From: CAUZIZ01 sp965218775
GTDB lineage: Bacteria; Acidobacteriota; UBA6911; RPQK01; JAJDTT01
NCBI GenBank assembly: GCA_965218775.1
Contig: CBDCLS010000005.1
Coordinates: 434,001 to 498,000 of the forward strand
Length of the DNA stretch: 64,000 nucleotides
Direction of reading: 5' to 3'
The notes under the pieces are model-generated. The model searched no databases and was not told the origin of the DNA. It saw only the letters and a program-made list of their open reading frames with translations. The translations under genes were made by a program, and so were the position numbers. Of this stretch, positions 25,089-33,821 are shown piece after piece. Numbering within the stretch: position 1 is the first letter of the stretch; the number at the start of each line of letters is the position of its first letter.

Positions 25089-26603
25089 GTGAAGGCAAAC
25101 CTGTTTTTTCTATTGATCGCAATGGCCGGCAACACGGCCCTGGGCCAGCTGATCCCGTTGGGCCCGGAACGACAGCTCTTCGTGGATGACTCCCTGATCG
25201 AGAGCATCAGCGGGGCACGACGAGTGATGAATCCAGCCGTGAAGGTCAAACACAATCCGGTGATCCGTCCCGAACATCCCTGGGAAGGCAAAGACGTTCG
25301 AGTCTCACATGTTTTCCCGGACGAGAAAACCGGCGCCTTCAAGATGATCTATAGCGGCTACACCTTCAGGGCCACCCAGGGAGAGAAAGAGATCATCGTG
25401 GAGGGTGAAGGCCAGCCCGTTACCTGCCTCGCAACCTCCAAGGATGGCATCCACTGGGAGAAGCCCGTGCTCAATCTCGTCGAGTTCAAGGGATCCAAGG
25501 CCAACAACCTGATCCCCAAGGAATGGGCCATGCCCTACATGTTCCGGGACTCTAACGAGACCGATCCCAATAAGCTCTACAAAGGCCTCATTCGACACGG
25601 ATCCACTGATACCACGATGCAGTTCGATCTCTACTTCTCACCGGATGGATTGAGCTGGACTGCCCATGAGAACAACCCGGTCATCGACACCTCTCCCCGA
25701 ATTGGTCGATGGGGACCTACGGAGTTCATGGGATGGGACCCCATTAGAAAGACCTACGCTGCCCACCTGGAGAATTGTCTCCATCAGCGTTGTTCCCTGG
25801 ATCGAAGGTTGATTGGACGGGTGGAAAGCCCCGACATGATCCATTGGGGAGTCCCGGAGACCATCATCGTACCGGATGAAAAGGACTATCCGGATACCGA
25901 GTTCTACGACATGCCGGCCATCACCTACCAGGGTATCTATGTGGGGCTGCTGTGGAACTTTCGAACCACCGACACCACGATCCTGCCCCAGATCGTCTTC
26001 AGTCGGGACGGCATTCACTACAACCGGGAGTTCCGGGAGCCCTTCATTCGGCGAGGAGATAACGGAGATTTCGACTCTTCGGTAGTCTATCCTGATCAGC
26101 CGGTGATCGTGGGAGGTAGGACCTTTAGCTTCTATACAGGTGCCAACTGGCGCTCTCCAGAACACCTGATAGAGCTTGGCGATGAGGCTATTGGCGCGAT
26201 CGGGCTGGCCATCAGCCGACAGGATGGTTTCGTTTCGGTGAACGGTGCCAAGGGTGCCATGAAGCTCAACCGCCTGGGGACTTCCAAGAGCGGCACGAGC
26301 ACCTTCAGCCAGATGACCACGCGTTCGTTCAGCTTCTCAGGGAGTCGGTTGCACCTCAATATGAAGTCCGCGCTACGGCAGTGGGGGGCGGGCCCCTGTG
26401 AGGTTCGGGTTGAGATTCTGGGACCAGATCATCAATTCGTGAAGGGCTACGGCTTCGAGGAGGCCGATCCGATGACAACGGGAGGACTGTCGAAGGTGGC
26501 TTCATGGAAGGGATCATCGGATCTGAGCAAGCTGGAGGGGAAGCCTGTAAAGCTGCGCTTCTACTTCAAGAACGCCAAGCTGTACTCCTTCGTCTTCAAG
26601 TAG
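25089..26603 (+). CDS. Secreted LFxDD propeller-like protein, paralog 5
   Basis: GTG start at 25089, chosen from GGGAGGAGCGAGA directly upstream and because a leader (VKANLFFLLIAMAGNTALGQ) follows. 504 residues. Landmarks: RQLFVDDSLIE, NPVIRPEHPWEG, FKMIYSGYT, LATSKDGIHWEKPVLNLVEF, NNLIPKEW, LYKGLIRHG, YFSPDGLSWTA, IIVPDEKDYPDTEFYDMPAI, VFSRDGIHYNREF, FSFYTGANWRSPE, DGFVSVNGA, AKLYSFVFK. It shares the GRWGPTEFMGWDPIRKTYAA and ENCLHQRCSL blocks with paralog 2. The start lies 265 bp from that of the divergent 4-OT gene. Confidence 0.8.
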   Translation: MKANLFFLLIAMAGNTALGQLIPLGPERQLFVDDSLIESISGARRVMNPAVKVKHNPVIRPEHPWEGKDVRVSHVFPDEKTGAFKMIYSGYTFRATQGEKEIIVEGEGQPVTCLATSKDGIHWEKPVLNLVEFKGSKANNLIPKEWAMPYMFRDSNETDPNKLYKGLIRHGSTDTTMQFDLYFSPDGLSWTAHENNPVIDTSPRIGRWGPTEFMGWDPIRKTYAAHLENCLHQRCSLDRRLIGRVESPDMIHWGVPETIIVPDEKDYPDTEFYDMPAITYQGIYVGLLWNFRTTDTTILPQIVFSRDGIHYNREFREPFIRRGDNGDFDSSVVYPDQPVIVGGRTFSFYTGANWRSPEHLIELGDEAIGAIGLAISRQDGFVSVNGAKGAMKLNRLGTSKSGTSTFSQMTTRSFSFSGSRLHLNMKSALRQWGAGPCEVRVEILGPDHQFVKGYGFEEADPMTTGGLSKVASWKGSSDLSKLEGKPVKLRFYFKNAKLYSFVFK

Positions 26604-26610
26604 CGTTTCG

Positions 26611-28062
26611 TCATGCCACCAGTTTGCTAATCACCTTCCCGGCGATGTCCGTCAGCCGGAATTCCCGACCCTGAAAACGGAAGGTCAGCCGGGTGTGGTC
26701 GAGCCCCAGGAGGTGGAGAATGGTGGCGTGGATGTCGTGCACGTGAAGCGGATCCTCTATGGCAGAGAACCCCAGCTCATCGGTTTTTCCAATGGTCTGG
26801 CCACCCCGGACTCCTCCGCCGGCAAACCACATGGTGAAGGCGTCTATGTGGTGGTTCCGGCCAAGGGAAGCCCGCTTCTCTCCCATGGGTGTGCGGCCAA
26901 ACTCGCCTCCCCAGATCACCAGTGTCGAGTCCAGAAGTCCCCGCCGCTTCAGATCCCGGATCAGAGCAGCACAGGGGCGGTCGGTCTCCAGGCATACCTG
27001 ATCCAGCCCCTCCAGCAGGTTCACATCCGCATTCCCATGGTGGTCCCACTGGCTGTGGTAGAGCTGGACAAAGCGCACGCCGCGCTCCACCAGACGACGT
27101 GCCAGGAGGCAGTTGTTGGCAAACGACCGTGCACCTGGCTCGGCGCCGTACATCTCGAGGATTTCCGGAGATTCCTGTGAAAAATCGATCAACTCCGGTC
27201 CGCTGGTTTGCATCCGGTACGCCATCTCATAGGAAGCGATCCGGGTCGAAATCTCAGGATCTCCGGTCTCGGCCAGATGGGCTAGATTGAGTCTGCGGAT
27301 CGCCTCTACCCTCTGCCCCTGCTGCTGACGACTCATGCCTCCGGGGCTGGAGAGATTCAAGATAGGGTCACCGCCGCTGAAGAAGGGGACGCCTTGATGG
27401 CTGGTGGGGAGGAAACCGCTTGCCCAATTCGTGGCTCCAGCACGGGGTCCCAGAGGTCCGGACTGCAAGACCACGAAGGCCGGCAAGTCCTGGGCCTCGC
27501 TCCCCAAACCGTAGCTGATCCATGACCCCATACTGGGCCTACCGGGTCGGCTGGATCCGGTGTTGCTGAAGACCTGGGAGGGACCGTGGTTGAAGTTGTC
27601 CGTGGAAACCGTAGAAATAAAGGCCAGATCGTCCACCACGGAGGCGGTATGAGGTAGGCAGGAAGAGACGGTCTTTCCCGACTGGCCGTAGCGCTGAAAC
27701 ACCCGCTCCGATCCCAGGAGCTGAGGCTTCTCCTTCGTAAAAAAATCCATGAAGGCGAAGCGCTTATCCTCCAGAAAGGAGTCGGGGATAGGCTGTCCAT
27801 CCAACTCGCGGAGTCTGGGCTTTTCGTCGAACAGGTCAAGCTGACTGGGACCACCTACCATATAGAGAAAAATGATGTTTCGGACGCGGGCCGGAAAGTG
27901 GGGCTCCTTCGGCATTAGCGGAGTCGAGGCAGCCAGGTCCTGCCCCAGAAGTTGCCCATCGGTGAGAAGTGAGGCCAGGGCGACGCGGCCCAGACCCATC
28001 GAACAGCGGCTGAAGAAATGCCGACGCGTAGTCTCCTGCAACCAGCTAGCCTTCGTGTTCAT
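26611..28062 (-). CDS. DUF1501 (alkaline-phosphatase-fold) exported protein
   Basis: 483 residues from ATG 28062, which has AGGAGACGAGG just upstream; an in-frame ATG pair at 28083 is possible but less well placed. The N-terminus TTRRHFFSRCSMGLGRVALA is a twin-arginine-like leader. Motifs of the DUF1501 family: RVRNIIFLYMVGGPSQLDLF, NFNHGPSQVFSNTGSSRPGR then PSMGSWISYGLG, and LVIWGGEFGRTPMGEKRASL then GRNHHIDAF with IGKTDELG. The fold is sulfatase/phosphatase-like, but the usual catalytic Ser/Cys is not assigned and activity is unknown. In many bacteria it pairs with a DUF1549/DUF1553 gene, as here: that gene lies 31 bp upstream on the same strand. Confidence 0.9.
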   Translation of the reverse strand: MNTKASWLQETTRRHFFSRCSMGLGRVALASLLTDGQLLGQDLAASTPLMPKEPHFPARVRNIIFLYMVGGPSQLDLFDEKPRLRELDGQPIPDSFLEDKRFAFMDFFTKEKPQLLGSERVFQRYGQSGKTVSSCLPHTASVVDDLAFISTVSTDNFNHGPSQVFSNTGSSRPGRPSMGSWISYGLGSEAQDLPAFVVLQSGPLGPRAGATNWASGFLPTSHQGVPFFSGGDPILNLSSPGGMSRQQQGQRVEAIRRLNLAHLAETGDPEISTRIASYEMAYRMQTSGPELIDFSQESPEILEMYGAEPGARSFANNCLLARRLVERGVRFVQLYHSQWDHHGNADVNLLEGLDQVCLETDRPCAALIRDLKRRGLLDSTLVIWGGEFGRTPMGEKRASLGRNHHIDAFTMWFAGGGVRGGQTIGKTDELGFSAIEDPLHVHDIHATILHLLGLDHTRLTFRFQGREFRLTDIAGKVISKLVA

Positions 28063-28092
28063 CCTCGTCTCCTGCCTCATCATCCAAAGACT

Positions 28093-30657
28093 CTATTCCC
28101 TTGTGATGAACTCATCCAGGTTCAACAAAACACTCGAGAACAAGGTCCAGGCGGCCAATTCCTCGACATCATTCTCTCCCGAATCTGCCGCAACCAGAGT
28201 ATACGCCTGGGACGGATCAGCCCGCAGATCCTCCCGCTGTCGGGCAAGGTATTTCTCCAACTGGGATCTCTCTTCCCGAGTAGGCTCTCGGGTAAGGCAG
28301 AGGCTGAAAGCGTATGAGATCCTTTCGGAATCCTGCTGGGGAGCCTCAGCCATCAATCGTCGGGCCAGGCCCTGAGCGAACTCGAAGAAGGCCTTATCAT
28401 TGAGCAGGGTCAGAGCCTGCAACGGAGTGTTGGAGCGGCTGCGTCGAGTACAGCTGGTGACCCCATTTGGACTGTCGAACACCATCAACGCTGGGTGAGG
28501 CGTCGATCGCCAGAAGTGCGTATAGAGGCCCCTGCGATAGCGGTCCTTACCTTTGCTGGCCTTCCACTCTCGCTGACTGTGGCCCAGCTTGCTGACGCCC
28601 GCAGGCTGAGGAGGAAAGACGCTAGGTCCTCCTATCTCCCGGTTCAGCAAGCCACTGGCAGCCAAGCACACGTCTCGCACCACCTCCGACTCCAGACGCA
28701 GCCGATGCTGGCGGGCCAGCAAACGGTTTGCCGGGTCAATCCGCTCGAGCTCCGGACGGGAGCCCGAGGATTGGCGATACGTAGCCGAGGTTACGATCAG
28801 TCGGTGCAACGCCTTCAGACTCCAATTCCTCCGAATCAACTCGGAAGCCAGCCAATCCAGTAGCAAAGGATGGGAGGGCAGAGATCCCTGAATCCCGAAA
28901 TCATTTTCGGTGTCCACCAACCCAGTTCCAAAATAGCGCTGCCAGATGCGGTTGACCGTGACCCTGGCCATCAGGGGATTTTCGGGATTCACCAGCCAAC
29001 GGGCAAGATCCAGGCGCGTCGGCCTGGCGTCGGAAGCAAGGGAAGGCAAGACCGCTGGAACACCTGGCCGCACCTGATCTCCCCGACGGGTGAACTCGCC
29101 TCCAAGGTGGATGTAGGCCTCTCTAGGAGTGGGCAGCTCCTCCATCACCAGGGTGCTCTTCAGCTTCGGCTCAACAGCCTTGAGGGCCTCGATGCCCTTC
29201 AGCCGGGTCGAATAACCCGGGTCCCTCTCCTTGTAGAGTTTGTTGAGGGTTTTGGTCTGGATCTCATTTCGCTGATCCACAGACAGATCCAGGATCCGCT
29301 GTATCTCCGGTTTCAGCTTCGTCCGAGCTTCCGGCGTCATTTCTCTTTCCCAGTGCGCGAGGCGGGACAACAGCTCGGTTTCGTAGCCTTTCGATTCCTG
29401 CGTCAGAAGCTGCAGCTGGGCCCGGATCACGTCGCGTCGATCAAACTCCTCCTTCTCCCCAAACTCCAGTAGAGGCCAATGCTTGGGCTTATCCGTACCG
29501 TCCCATTCCGGGCTCTTCTCGTCCACATTGTTGAAGAAGGCATAAAACTGGAAAAACTCGCGTTGAGAGACAGGATCGTACTTGTGGTCATGGCAACGTG
29601 CGCAGCCCAAGCTCAGCCCCAGAAAGGCAGCTCCTGTGGTTTCCACCCGATCCACCACAGCCTCGACCCGATATTGCTCTACATCCACGCCACCCTCCAG
29701 ATTCAAGACCGTATTGCGGTGGAACCCGGTGGCAATCCTCTGATCATCGCTGGCATCGGGAATCAGATCTCCGGCCAGCTGTTCAAGGACGAATCGGTCA
29801 AAGGGAAGATCCCGATTGAGCGCCTTGATTACCCAGTCGCGGTACATCCAGATCTGCCGTGGTCCGTCTGCAAACCCGTCGGAGTCCGCGTAGCGGGCCA
29901 CATCTAGCCAGCGACGTCCCCACCGCTCACCGTAGTGCTCCGAAGCAAGCAAACGGTCAACCACTCGCTCGTAGGCGGCGGGACTGGGGTCAGAGAGAAA
30001 CGCGTCTCTTTGCTCCGGTGCAGGAGGCAAACCTACCAGGTCAAGGCTGAGCCGACGCAGCAGTGTCGCCGGAGCCGCCTCCGGGGACGGTTGCAAGTCC
30101 TGCTCCTCCAGTTTTGCCAGAATGAAGCGGTCAATCGGATTTCGAACCCACGCAGGCCACCGAACCGAAGGCTCTAGGGGGCGCCGCACCGACTGGAAGG
30201 ACCAGTGTCCGGCCATACCAGAACCCTTCTCTGCCCAGGGCACTCCGAGTTCTACCCAGCGCCGCAGCACCTCGATCTCGGAATCGGGCAATTTGCCCCC
30301 CAGAGGCATCTTCAGTTCACCCCGGTAGGACAGCACTTGAATAAATCGGCTCTTTTCGGGCTCCCCAGGGACGATTGCCGAACCACGACTTCCCCCAGCG
30401 AGTGCGTCCTTCCGACTCTCGAGAGACAGTCCACCACTGCGAACTTTGCGGCTATGGCACCCAAGGCAGCGTGTCTGAAGGATGGGCAGAATCTTGGCCT
30501 GAAACGTGGAGCCAGGCTCCTGACTCAAACCAGGAGAGGGGTCGTTCTGGGGCTGACCCATCAGAAAAACAGGGCTCAGAATCAGAACGAGGGACAGCAA
30601 AAATGACGTCCCCACCCCAGACTTCGGTTGGACCAACCGATTCCCTTCTGGCTGCAT
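28093..30657 (-). CDS. PSD1 / DUF1549-DUF1553 protein with N-terminal cytochrome-c-like motif
   Basis: 854 residues with leader GTSFLLSLVLILSPVFLMG. Residues about 50-120 are a planctomycete-type cytochrome-c domain with a single haem site CLGCH (LQTRCLGCHSRKVRSGGLSL). Then comes DUF1549 (NPIDRFILAKLEEQDLQPSP; RRLSLDLVGLPPAP; RWGRRWLDVARYADSDGF; ATGFHRNTVLNLEGGVD; GCARCHDHKYDP), and DUF1553 at the C-terminus (NRIWQRYFGTGLVDTENDFG; HPLLLDWLASELIRRNWSLK; NTPLQALTLLNDKAFFEFAQ). A second CxxCH (CARCH) lies in DUF1549. These proteins are exported and linked to polysaccharide or sulfated-glycan use in genomes, but their chemistry is not established. Operon with the DUF1501 gene. Confidence 0.92.
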   Translation of the reverse strand: MQPEGNRLVQPKSGVGTSFLLSLVLILSPVFLMGQPQNDPSPGLSQEPGSTFQAKILPILQTRCLGCHSRKVRSGGLSLESRKDALAGGSRGSAIVPGEPEKSRFIQVLSYRGELKMPLGGKLPDSEIEVLRRWVELGVPWAEKGSGMAGHWSFQSVRRPLEPSVRWPAWVRNPIDRFILAKLEEQDLQPSPEAAPATLLRRLSLDLVGLPPAPEQRDAFLSDPSPAAYERVVDRLLASEHYGERWGRRWLDVARYADSDGFADGPRQIWMYRDWVIKALNRDLPFDRFVLEQLAGDLIPDASDDQRIATGFHRNTVLNLEGGVDVEQYRVEAVVDRVETTGAAFLGLSLGCARCHDHKYDPVSQREFFQFYAFFNNVDEKSPEWDGTDKPKHWPLLEFGEKEEFDRRDVIRAQLQLLTQESKGYETELLSRLAHWEREMTPEARTKLKPEIQRILDLSVDQRNEIQTKTLNKLYKERDPGYSTRLKGIEALKAVEPKLKSTLVMEELPTPREAYIHLGGEFTRRGDQVRPGVPAVLPSLASDARPTRLDLARWLVNPENPLMARVTVNRIWQRYFGTGLVDTENDFGIQGSLPSHPLLLDWLASELIRRNWSLKALHRLIVTSATYRQSSGSRPELERIDPANRLLARQHRLRLESEVVRDVCLAASGLLNREIGGPSVFPPQPAGVSKLGHSQREWKASKGKDRYRRGLYTHFWRSTPHPALMVFDSPNGVTSCTRRSRSNTPLQALTLLNDKAFFEFAQGLARRLMAEAPQQDSERISYAFSLCLTREPTREERSQLEKYLARQREDLRADPSQAYTLVAADSGENDVEELAAWTLFSSVLLNLDEFITRE

Positions 30658-30711
30658 TGGTGCTCAATTATAGATCCTCTCACCCAGGTACGCTATTTGA
30701 GGAATCGGGGG

Positions 30712-30732
30712 GGGTGCACGACAGGAAAGTGA
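30712..30732 (-). repeat. Dispersed 21-bp motif, copy 1
   Basis: A 21-bp word (reverse strand TCACTTTCCTGTCGTGCACC plus one C) that recurs exactly at 31872-31892 and 63186-63206. Copies 1 and 3 lie about 55-60 nt upstream of a minus-strand start codon (30657 and 63125), in the same orientation. Function unknown; it may be a regulatory site. Confidence 0.45.
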
Positions 30733-30872
30733 CAAGCTGAGTGCTCAAGAGTTTCTCCTGAGCTGAGGAAAGCGCTACATCAAGTGCAGCAAACCAAGAT
30801 GCCCTTGCGGAGAAGACCGGGCAAGCCACCAGTCTGACACGTGTGTCAGGGTCTCTAGAGCCTGGCCTTTGC

Positions 30873-31663
30873 AGGAGGGCGCTTTAGCGTCCTGGCGCGA
30901 AGCGTAACAGACCGGTCCTTCCAGGGCCGGGTCGTTGGGCCAACGTCTCTGTCGAGCCCGCTTTAGCGGGCTTCTCGAACTAGGGCTTTAGCCATGATCC
31001 GGTCCGGTGCTACCAGGACTGATGCGTTCGAGTCGATCAAAGGTCCGAGCACGGCGATGGTGCTCTTTTTGGCGCCGGATGTAATCCACAACAAACGGCA
31101 AATCCTTCTTTCCGAAGGACACGGCGCCGTATCCGCGTTGCCAGGCGAACGGGATTCGGCGCCGCAGATGACGATTCAGGTAGTGAGTACTCGAACCCTT
31201 CAACTCTCCGATCCAGTCGCTGATCTTCAAGCTGGGGCCTATTCTCACGGCTAAGTGGACGTGGTCGTCAATTCCTCCCACCTCGTAAATGAAGGCTTCC
31301 GGTGTCTCAGCTATACGAGCCCGCAGGAATCCGTGAACGCGATCTTCAACGGATCCTCGCAGGACTGCACAGTGGGATTTGGTGTGCCAGGTCAGATGCA
31401 GATAGATCTCACAGAAGGCATTCGACGGCATATCGGCTATAAAAACGGGCTCGTAACCTGATATAACGACGCCGACCTGAAATCGACGGAGCCGTTGAGA
31501 ACCTACTTCGCGCTTTCGAGCTGGAGAACCGGACCGGATCATGGCTAAAGCCTTCACTCGAGAAGCCCGCTAAAGCGGGCTCGACAGAGACGTCTGCCCG
31601 GCTACCCGGCCCTGGAAGGACCGGTCTATTACGCTTCGCGCCAGGACGCTAAAGCGCCCTCCT
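30873..31663 (-). mobile_element. RAYT cassette: REP-type transposase between long inverted repeats
   Basis: Imperfect inverted repeats of about 130 bp frame the transposase gene. Left arm 30873-31004 starts AGGAGGGCGCTTTAGCGTCC; right arm about 31531-31663 ends GGACGCTAAAGCGCCCTCCT. Each arm holds two smaller palindromes (GGGCGCTTTAGCGTCC; GAGCCCGCTTTAGCGGGCTT) and the shared stretches GGTCCTTCCAGGGCCGGG and GTCTCTGTCGAGCCCGC. The left arm runs into the 3' end of the coding sequence. This is the classic arrangement of a TnpA-REP (RAYT) gene flanked by inverted REP units. Confidence 0.88.
30988..31431 (-). CDS. REP-associated tyrosine transposase (RAYT, Y1/HUH superfamily)
   Basis: 147 residues from ATG 31431 (MPSNAFCEIYLHLTWHTKSH), the usual beginning of the Y1 transposase fold. 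The HUH metal site is in GGIDDHVHLAVRIGP (His-Val-His), and the nucleophilic Tyr is in PFVVDYIRRQKEHH. Size is normal for IS200-like/RAYT proteins. It makes and rejoins single-strand breaks at REP-type hairpins. The flanking inverted repeats (30873-31004, 31531-31663) are its probable substrates. An upstream in-frame extension to 31557 overlaps the right arm and is unlikely to be translated. Confidence 0.9.
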   Translation of the reverse strand: MPSNAFCEIYLHLTWHTKSHCAVLRGSVEDRVHGFLRARIAETPEAFIYEVGGIDDHVHLAVRIGPSLKISDWIGELKGSSTHYLNRHLRRRIPFAWQRGYGAVSFGKKDLPFVVDYIRRQKEHHRRARTFDRLERISPGSTGPDHG

Positions 31664-31992
31664 GGAAAGATCAAACTCAAGCACTCTCGGAAGCGAGCTG
31701 GGCTAGCGGGGCGTAGGAAGGGTAAGGGTGGTGCTAGCGTGAGCTCTCACGGCTACTCTAGCCGTAAGATATGATGCCAGTTCACAGCTATCTCAATGCT
31801 TGCAGGGCACTACCAAAATCAGAGGTTAAACGATTTGACAACCGACAAGGAACTTTCGATAGGCTCCCAAGTCACTTTCCTGTCGTGCACCCAATCGGGG
31901 GCAGCAGGCCAAACCCTAGAATTCCCCAATCGACAACCACGATTCAACCGAGTTGCACCCGCACACGAACTCTGGTTCTGGGCCTAATTACA
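31664..31992. other. Intergenic stretch between RAYT cassette and FliD-like gene
   Basis: 329 bp without a credible gene. It contains a second exact copy (31872-31892) of the dispersed 21-bp motif, here inverted relative to the copy at 30712-30732, so the RAYT cassette lies between two oppositely oriented copies. A short hairpin GAGCTCTCACGGCTACTCTA / TAGCCGTAAGA-like stretch (31741-31768) is weak. Nothing else recognised. Confidence 0.4.
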
Positions 31993-33372
31993 TTAGGCAA
32001 ACGCATTTAGGAAAAGGCCTTGTGTATCCAGTTGAGGTAGAAGCGACTCTTCTATTTCCTCCAGCTTCTCTTGAAGCGCACGAAATAAGCCGATCTTGTC
32101 ACCGGCCTGCTCATCTCCCAGGAGGAAATCAGAAACTTGCTCCGCATCCAACCTCGTCGTCTTGGTGAGTTTCTCAAAACTGAATTCCAAAGCGTCATCG
32201 ACGAGGAAGTTAAAACGAATCCCGAACCCAGAATCATAAACAGTCGAGAAAGAACGGTCGGCAAAAAAGCTGTCGAACGTCGTTTCGATTGCGGACCGAA
32301 CAGACGCGCCAGCACTGATCGCCGCGGGATGGGCCCCCTTTTCATTCACCTCCCGAAAAAAACCATTCAGCCCTCTGCTCAGTTTCTGAAAGTGCTCTTT
32401 AACCCTTTCGGGGCTCCCCAGTCTCCTTCTTGTTCTCGTTCTCGTCGCTTGATCCTGCCCAAGAATCTGTTGAGCGCCGCTCAGCTTCGTCGCTTCGAGA
32501 AAGCCAGACGAGTCGTTGCCAAGGATGATTTGGTTCGAAGAGCCTGGGGTTTTCTGGAGGAGAACGATCTTTTCGCTGACAGGATCAAACGTTGCCGTCA
32601 CCGCCGCTGCCGAGTTAGTGGTTTTGTTCAAAACGCTGTTGAGGCTGTCGGAGGAAGAGACATTGATCGTCACCCCGTTGACGGTGAAGGAGCCGTCAGT
32701 AACGACGGGCACGTCGGGATCGAAATTTGGATCCTGGCTCCCGGTGCCATTGAAGGGATTGTCGGGGTTGACGCTGCTGCCGACGGTCACAGACAGACTA
32801 AGGCTGAATTGATCGTCCTTCTCAATCGTGCCGGCGGAGAAGGACACTTTCATGCCGTTGATCACATTCTTGGGCGTGCCTGGTTGATAGTTCGTGTTCA
32901 GGTTGATTGTCTTAATCCTTCCCCCCTGATTATCAAAGACTTCGATTCTGATCTTGTCTTTACCGACCGTCCCACCGTTCGGAGATTTAAAGGTGTAAGC
33001 GTCGTCCTGAGTACCGTTGAAGGTGCCCGATATGGTGGGTTTCGCAGTTGAGGTTCCGGTGAAAGACGGGTTGATGGGTGTGAAGGAGGTGGGAATGGTA
33101 TTGATCTCTTCTGTTGAGCGCATTGAGGTAAAACTGGCGGCTGACCCCGCACCTGACGAAGAAGTTTTGCGGAATACAAACACTTCCTGAAGCCGTTCGA
33201 TCTCTCGCTTTGCTGAGATGACTTTCTTCAGCAGAGGCTTTAGCCGAAGACGCTCAGCATGTTGAATGGCTGGATTTACACTGGGTCGGGGACTCCTGAA
33301 ATTCACGGAGCGGGGCAGAAATGGAGTCGGGTTTGCGAAAAAAAGGGAACTCCCTATAGGTCCAACACCCAT
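31993..33372 (-). CDS. Orphan FliD/flagellin-hook-like protein
   Basis: 459 residues; the ATG at 33372 follows GGGGAGTGTTGTC. The central part GSFTVNGVTINVSSSDSLNS with VLNKTTNSAAAVTATFDPVS and KIVLLQKTPGSSNQIILGND is the 'flagellin hook IN' motif seen in FliD, FlgK and related proteins. The C-terminal part (SGFGIRFNFLVDDALEFSFE; AEQVSDFLLGDEQ; IGLFRALQEKLEEIEESLLP) resembles the FliD C-terminal domain. The N-terminal 75 residues are basic (KPLLKKVISAKREIERLQEV) and unlike FliD; no leader is seen. It might cap a filament or be an adhesin-like relative. No other flagellar structural gene is in the window. Confidence 0.65.
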   Translation of the reverse strand: MGVGPIGSSLFFANPTPFLPRSVNFRSPRPSVNPAIQHAERLRLKPLLKKVISAKREIERLQEVFVFRKTSSSGAGSAASFTSMRSTEEINTIPTSFTPINPSFTGTSTAKPTISGTFNGTQDDAYTFKSPNGGTVGKDKIRIEVFDNQGGRIKTINLNTNYQPGTPKNVINGMKVSFSAGTIEKDDQFSLSLSVTVGSSVNPDNPFNGTGSQDPNFDPDVPVVTDGSFTVNGVTINVSSSDSLNSVLNKTTNSAAAVTATFDPVSEKIVLLQKTPGSSNQIILGNDSSGFLEATKLSGAQQILGQDQATRTRTRRRLGSPERVKEHFQKLSRGLNGFFREVNEKGAHPAAISAGASVRSAIETTFDSFFADRSFSTVYDSGFGIRFNFLVDDALEFSFEKLTKTTRLDAEQVSDFLLGDEQAGDKIGLFRALQEKLEEIEESLLPQLDTQGLFLNAFA

Positions 33373-33821
33373 GACAACACTCCCCTACGAGTAGCCTCCA
33401 TAATCTTCAAGCGTGAACCCCTCGGCCTCAGCTTTACTCCCGGAATCTTACTCACTAATTCTGTCGCTGAGCTGCGAAAGGGACTCTCTTCCCAGGATCA
33501 TCCCGGATATTATTTGTATCGGCTTCAGTCAGCCCGGACGGTGTGATCGAATTCACTCTAAGTACTTAAAGAGCACGACTACAGATTGATCGGTTACACT
33601 CCCGATTCCCGGCCCCACAACCGGACACGGTTTAGCAGGCGGGCTGCAGATGGGGGTTGGCCGGCATCGGCTGCGCTTGCCGTTTCGGGGCCAGGGTAAC
33701 GCAGCGGTCTTTCCGTTGCTGCAGGTTCACGCTTGCTCTAACGATGTCCACGTAGATACACTGACGACCGCGTGTGGTCGTAGATAGCACCTCATCAGGA
33801 GGATGGGGTGCGCGATCAGCA
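33373..33821. other. Intergenic stretch between two divergent genes
   Basis: 449 bp separating the minus-strand FliD-like gene from the plus-strand PhyH gene, so it should hold both promoters. On the minus strand GCCGATAC (near 33520) resembles a sigma-28 -10 box, but no TAAA stands at the right distance. AGGAGG occurs at about 33797-33802, 18 nt before the PhyH start. No gene, repeat or RNA recognised. Confidence 0.35.

Noticed and set aside
31932..33051. 304-codon plus-strand frame opposite the FliD-like gene
   Set aside because: The minus-strand frame contains the hook-IN and FliD C-terminal motifs; the opposite frame has none.
33516..33523. GCCGATAC on the minus strand as a sigma-28 promoter for the FliD-like gene
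   Set aside because: No TAAA-type -35 element at the required spacing, and it is about 145 bp from the start codon.
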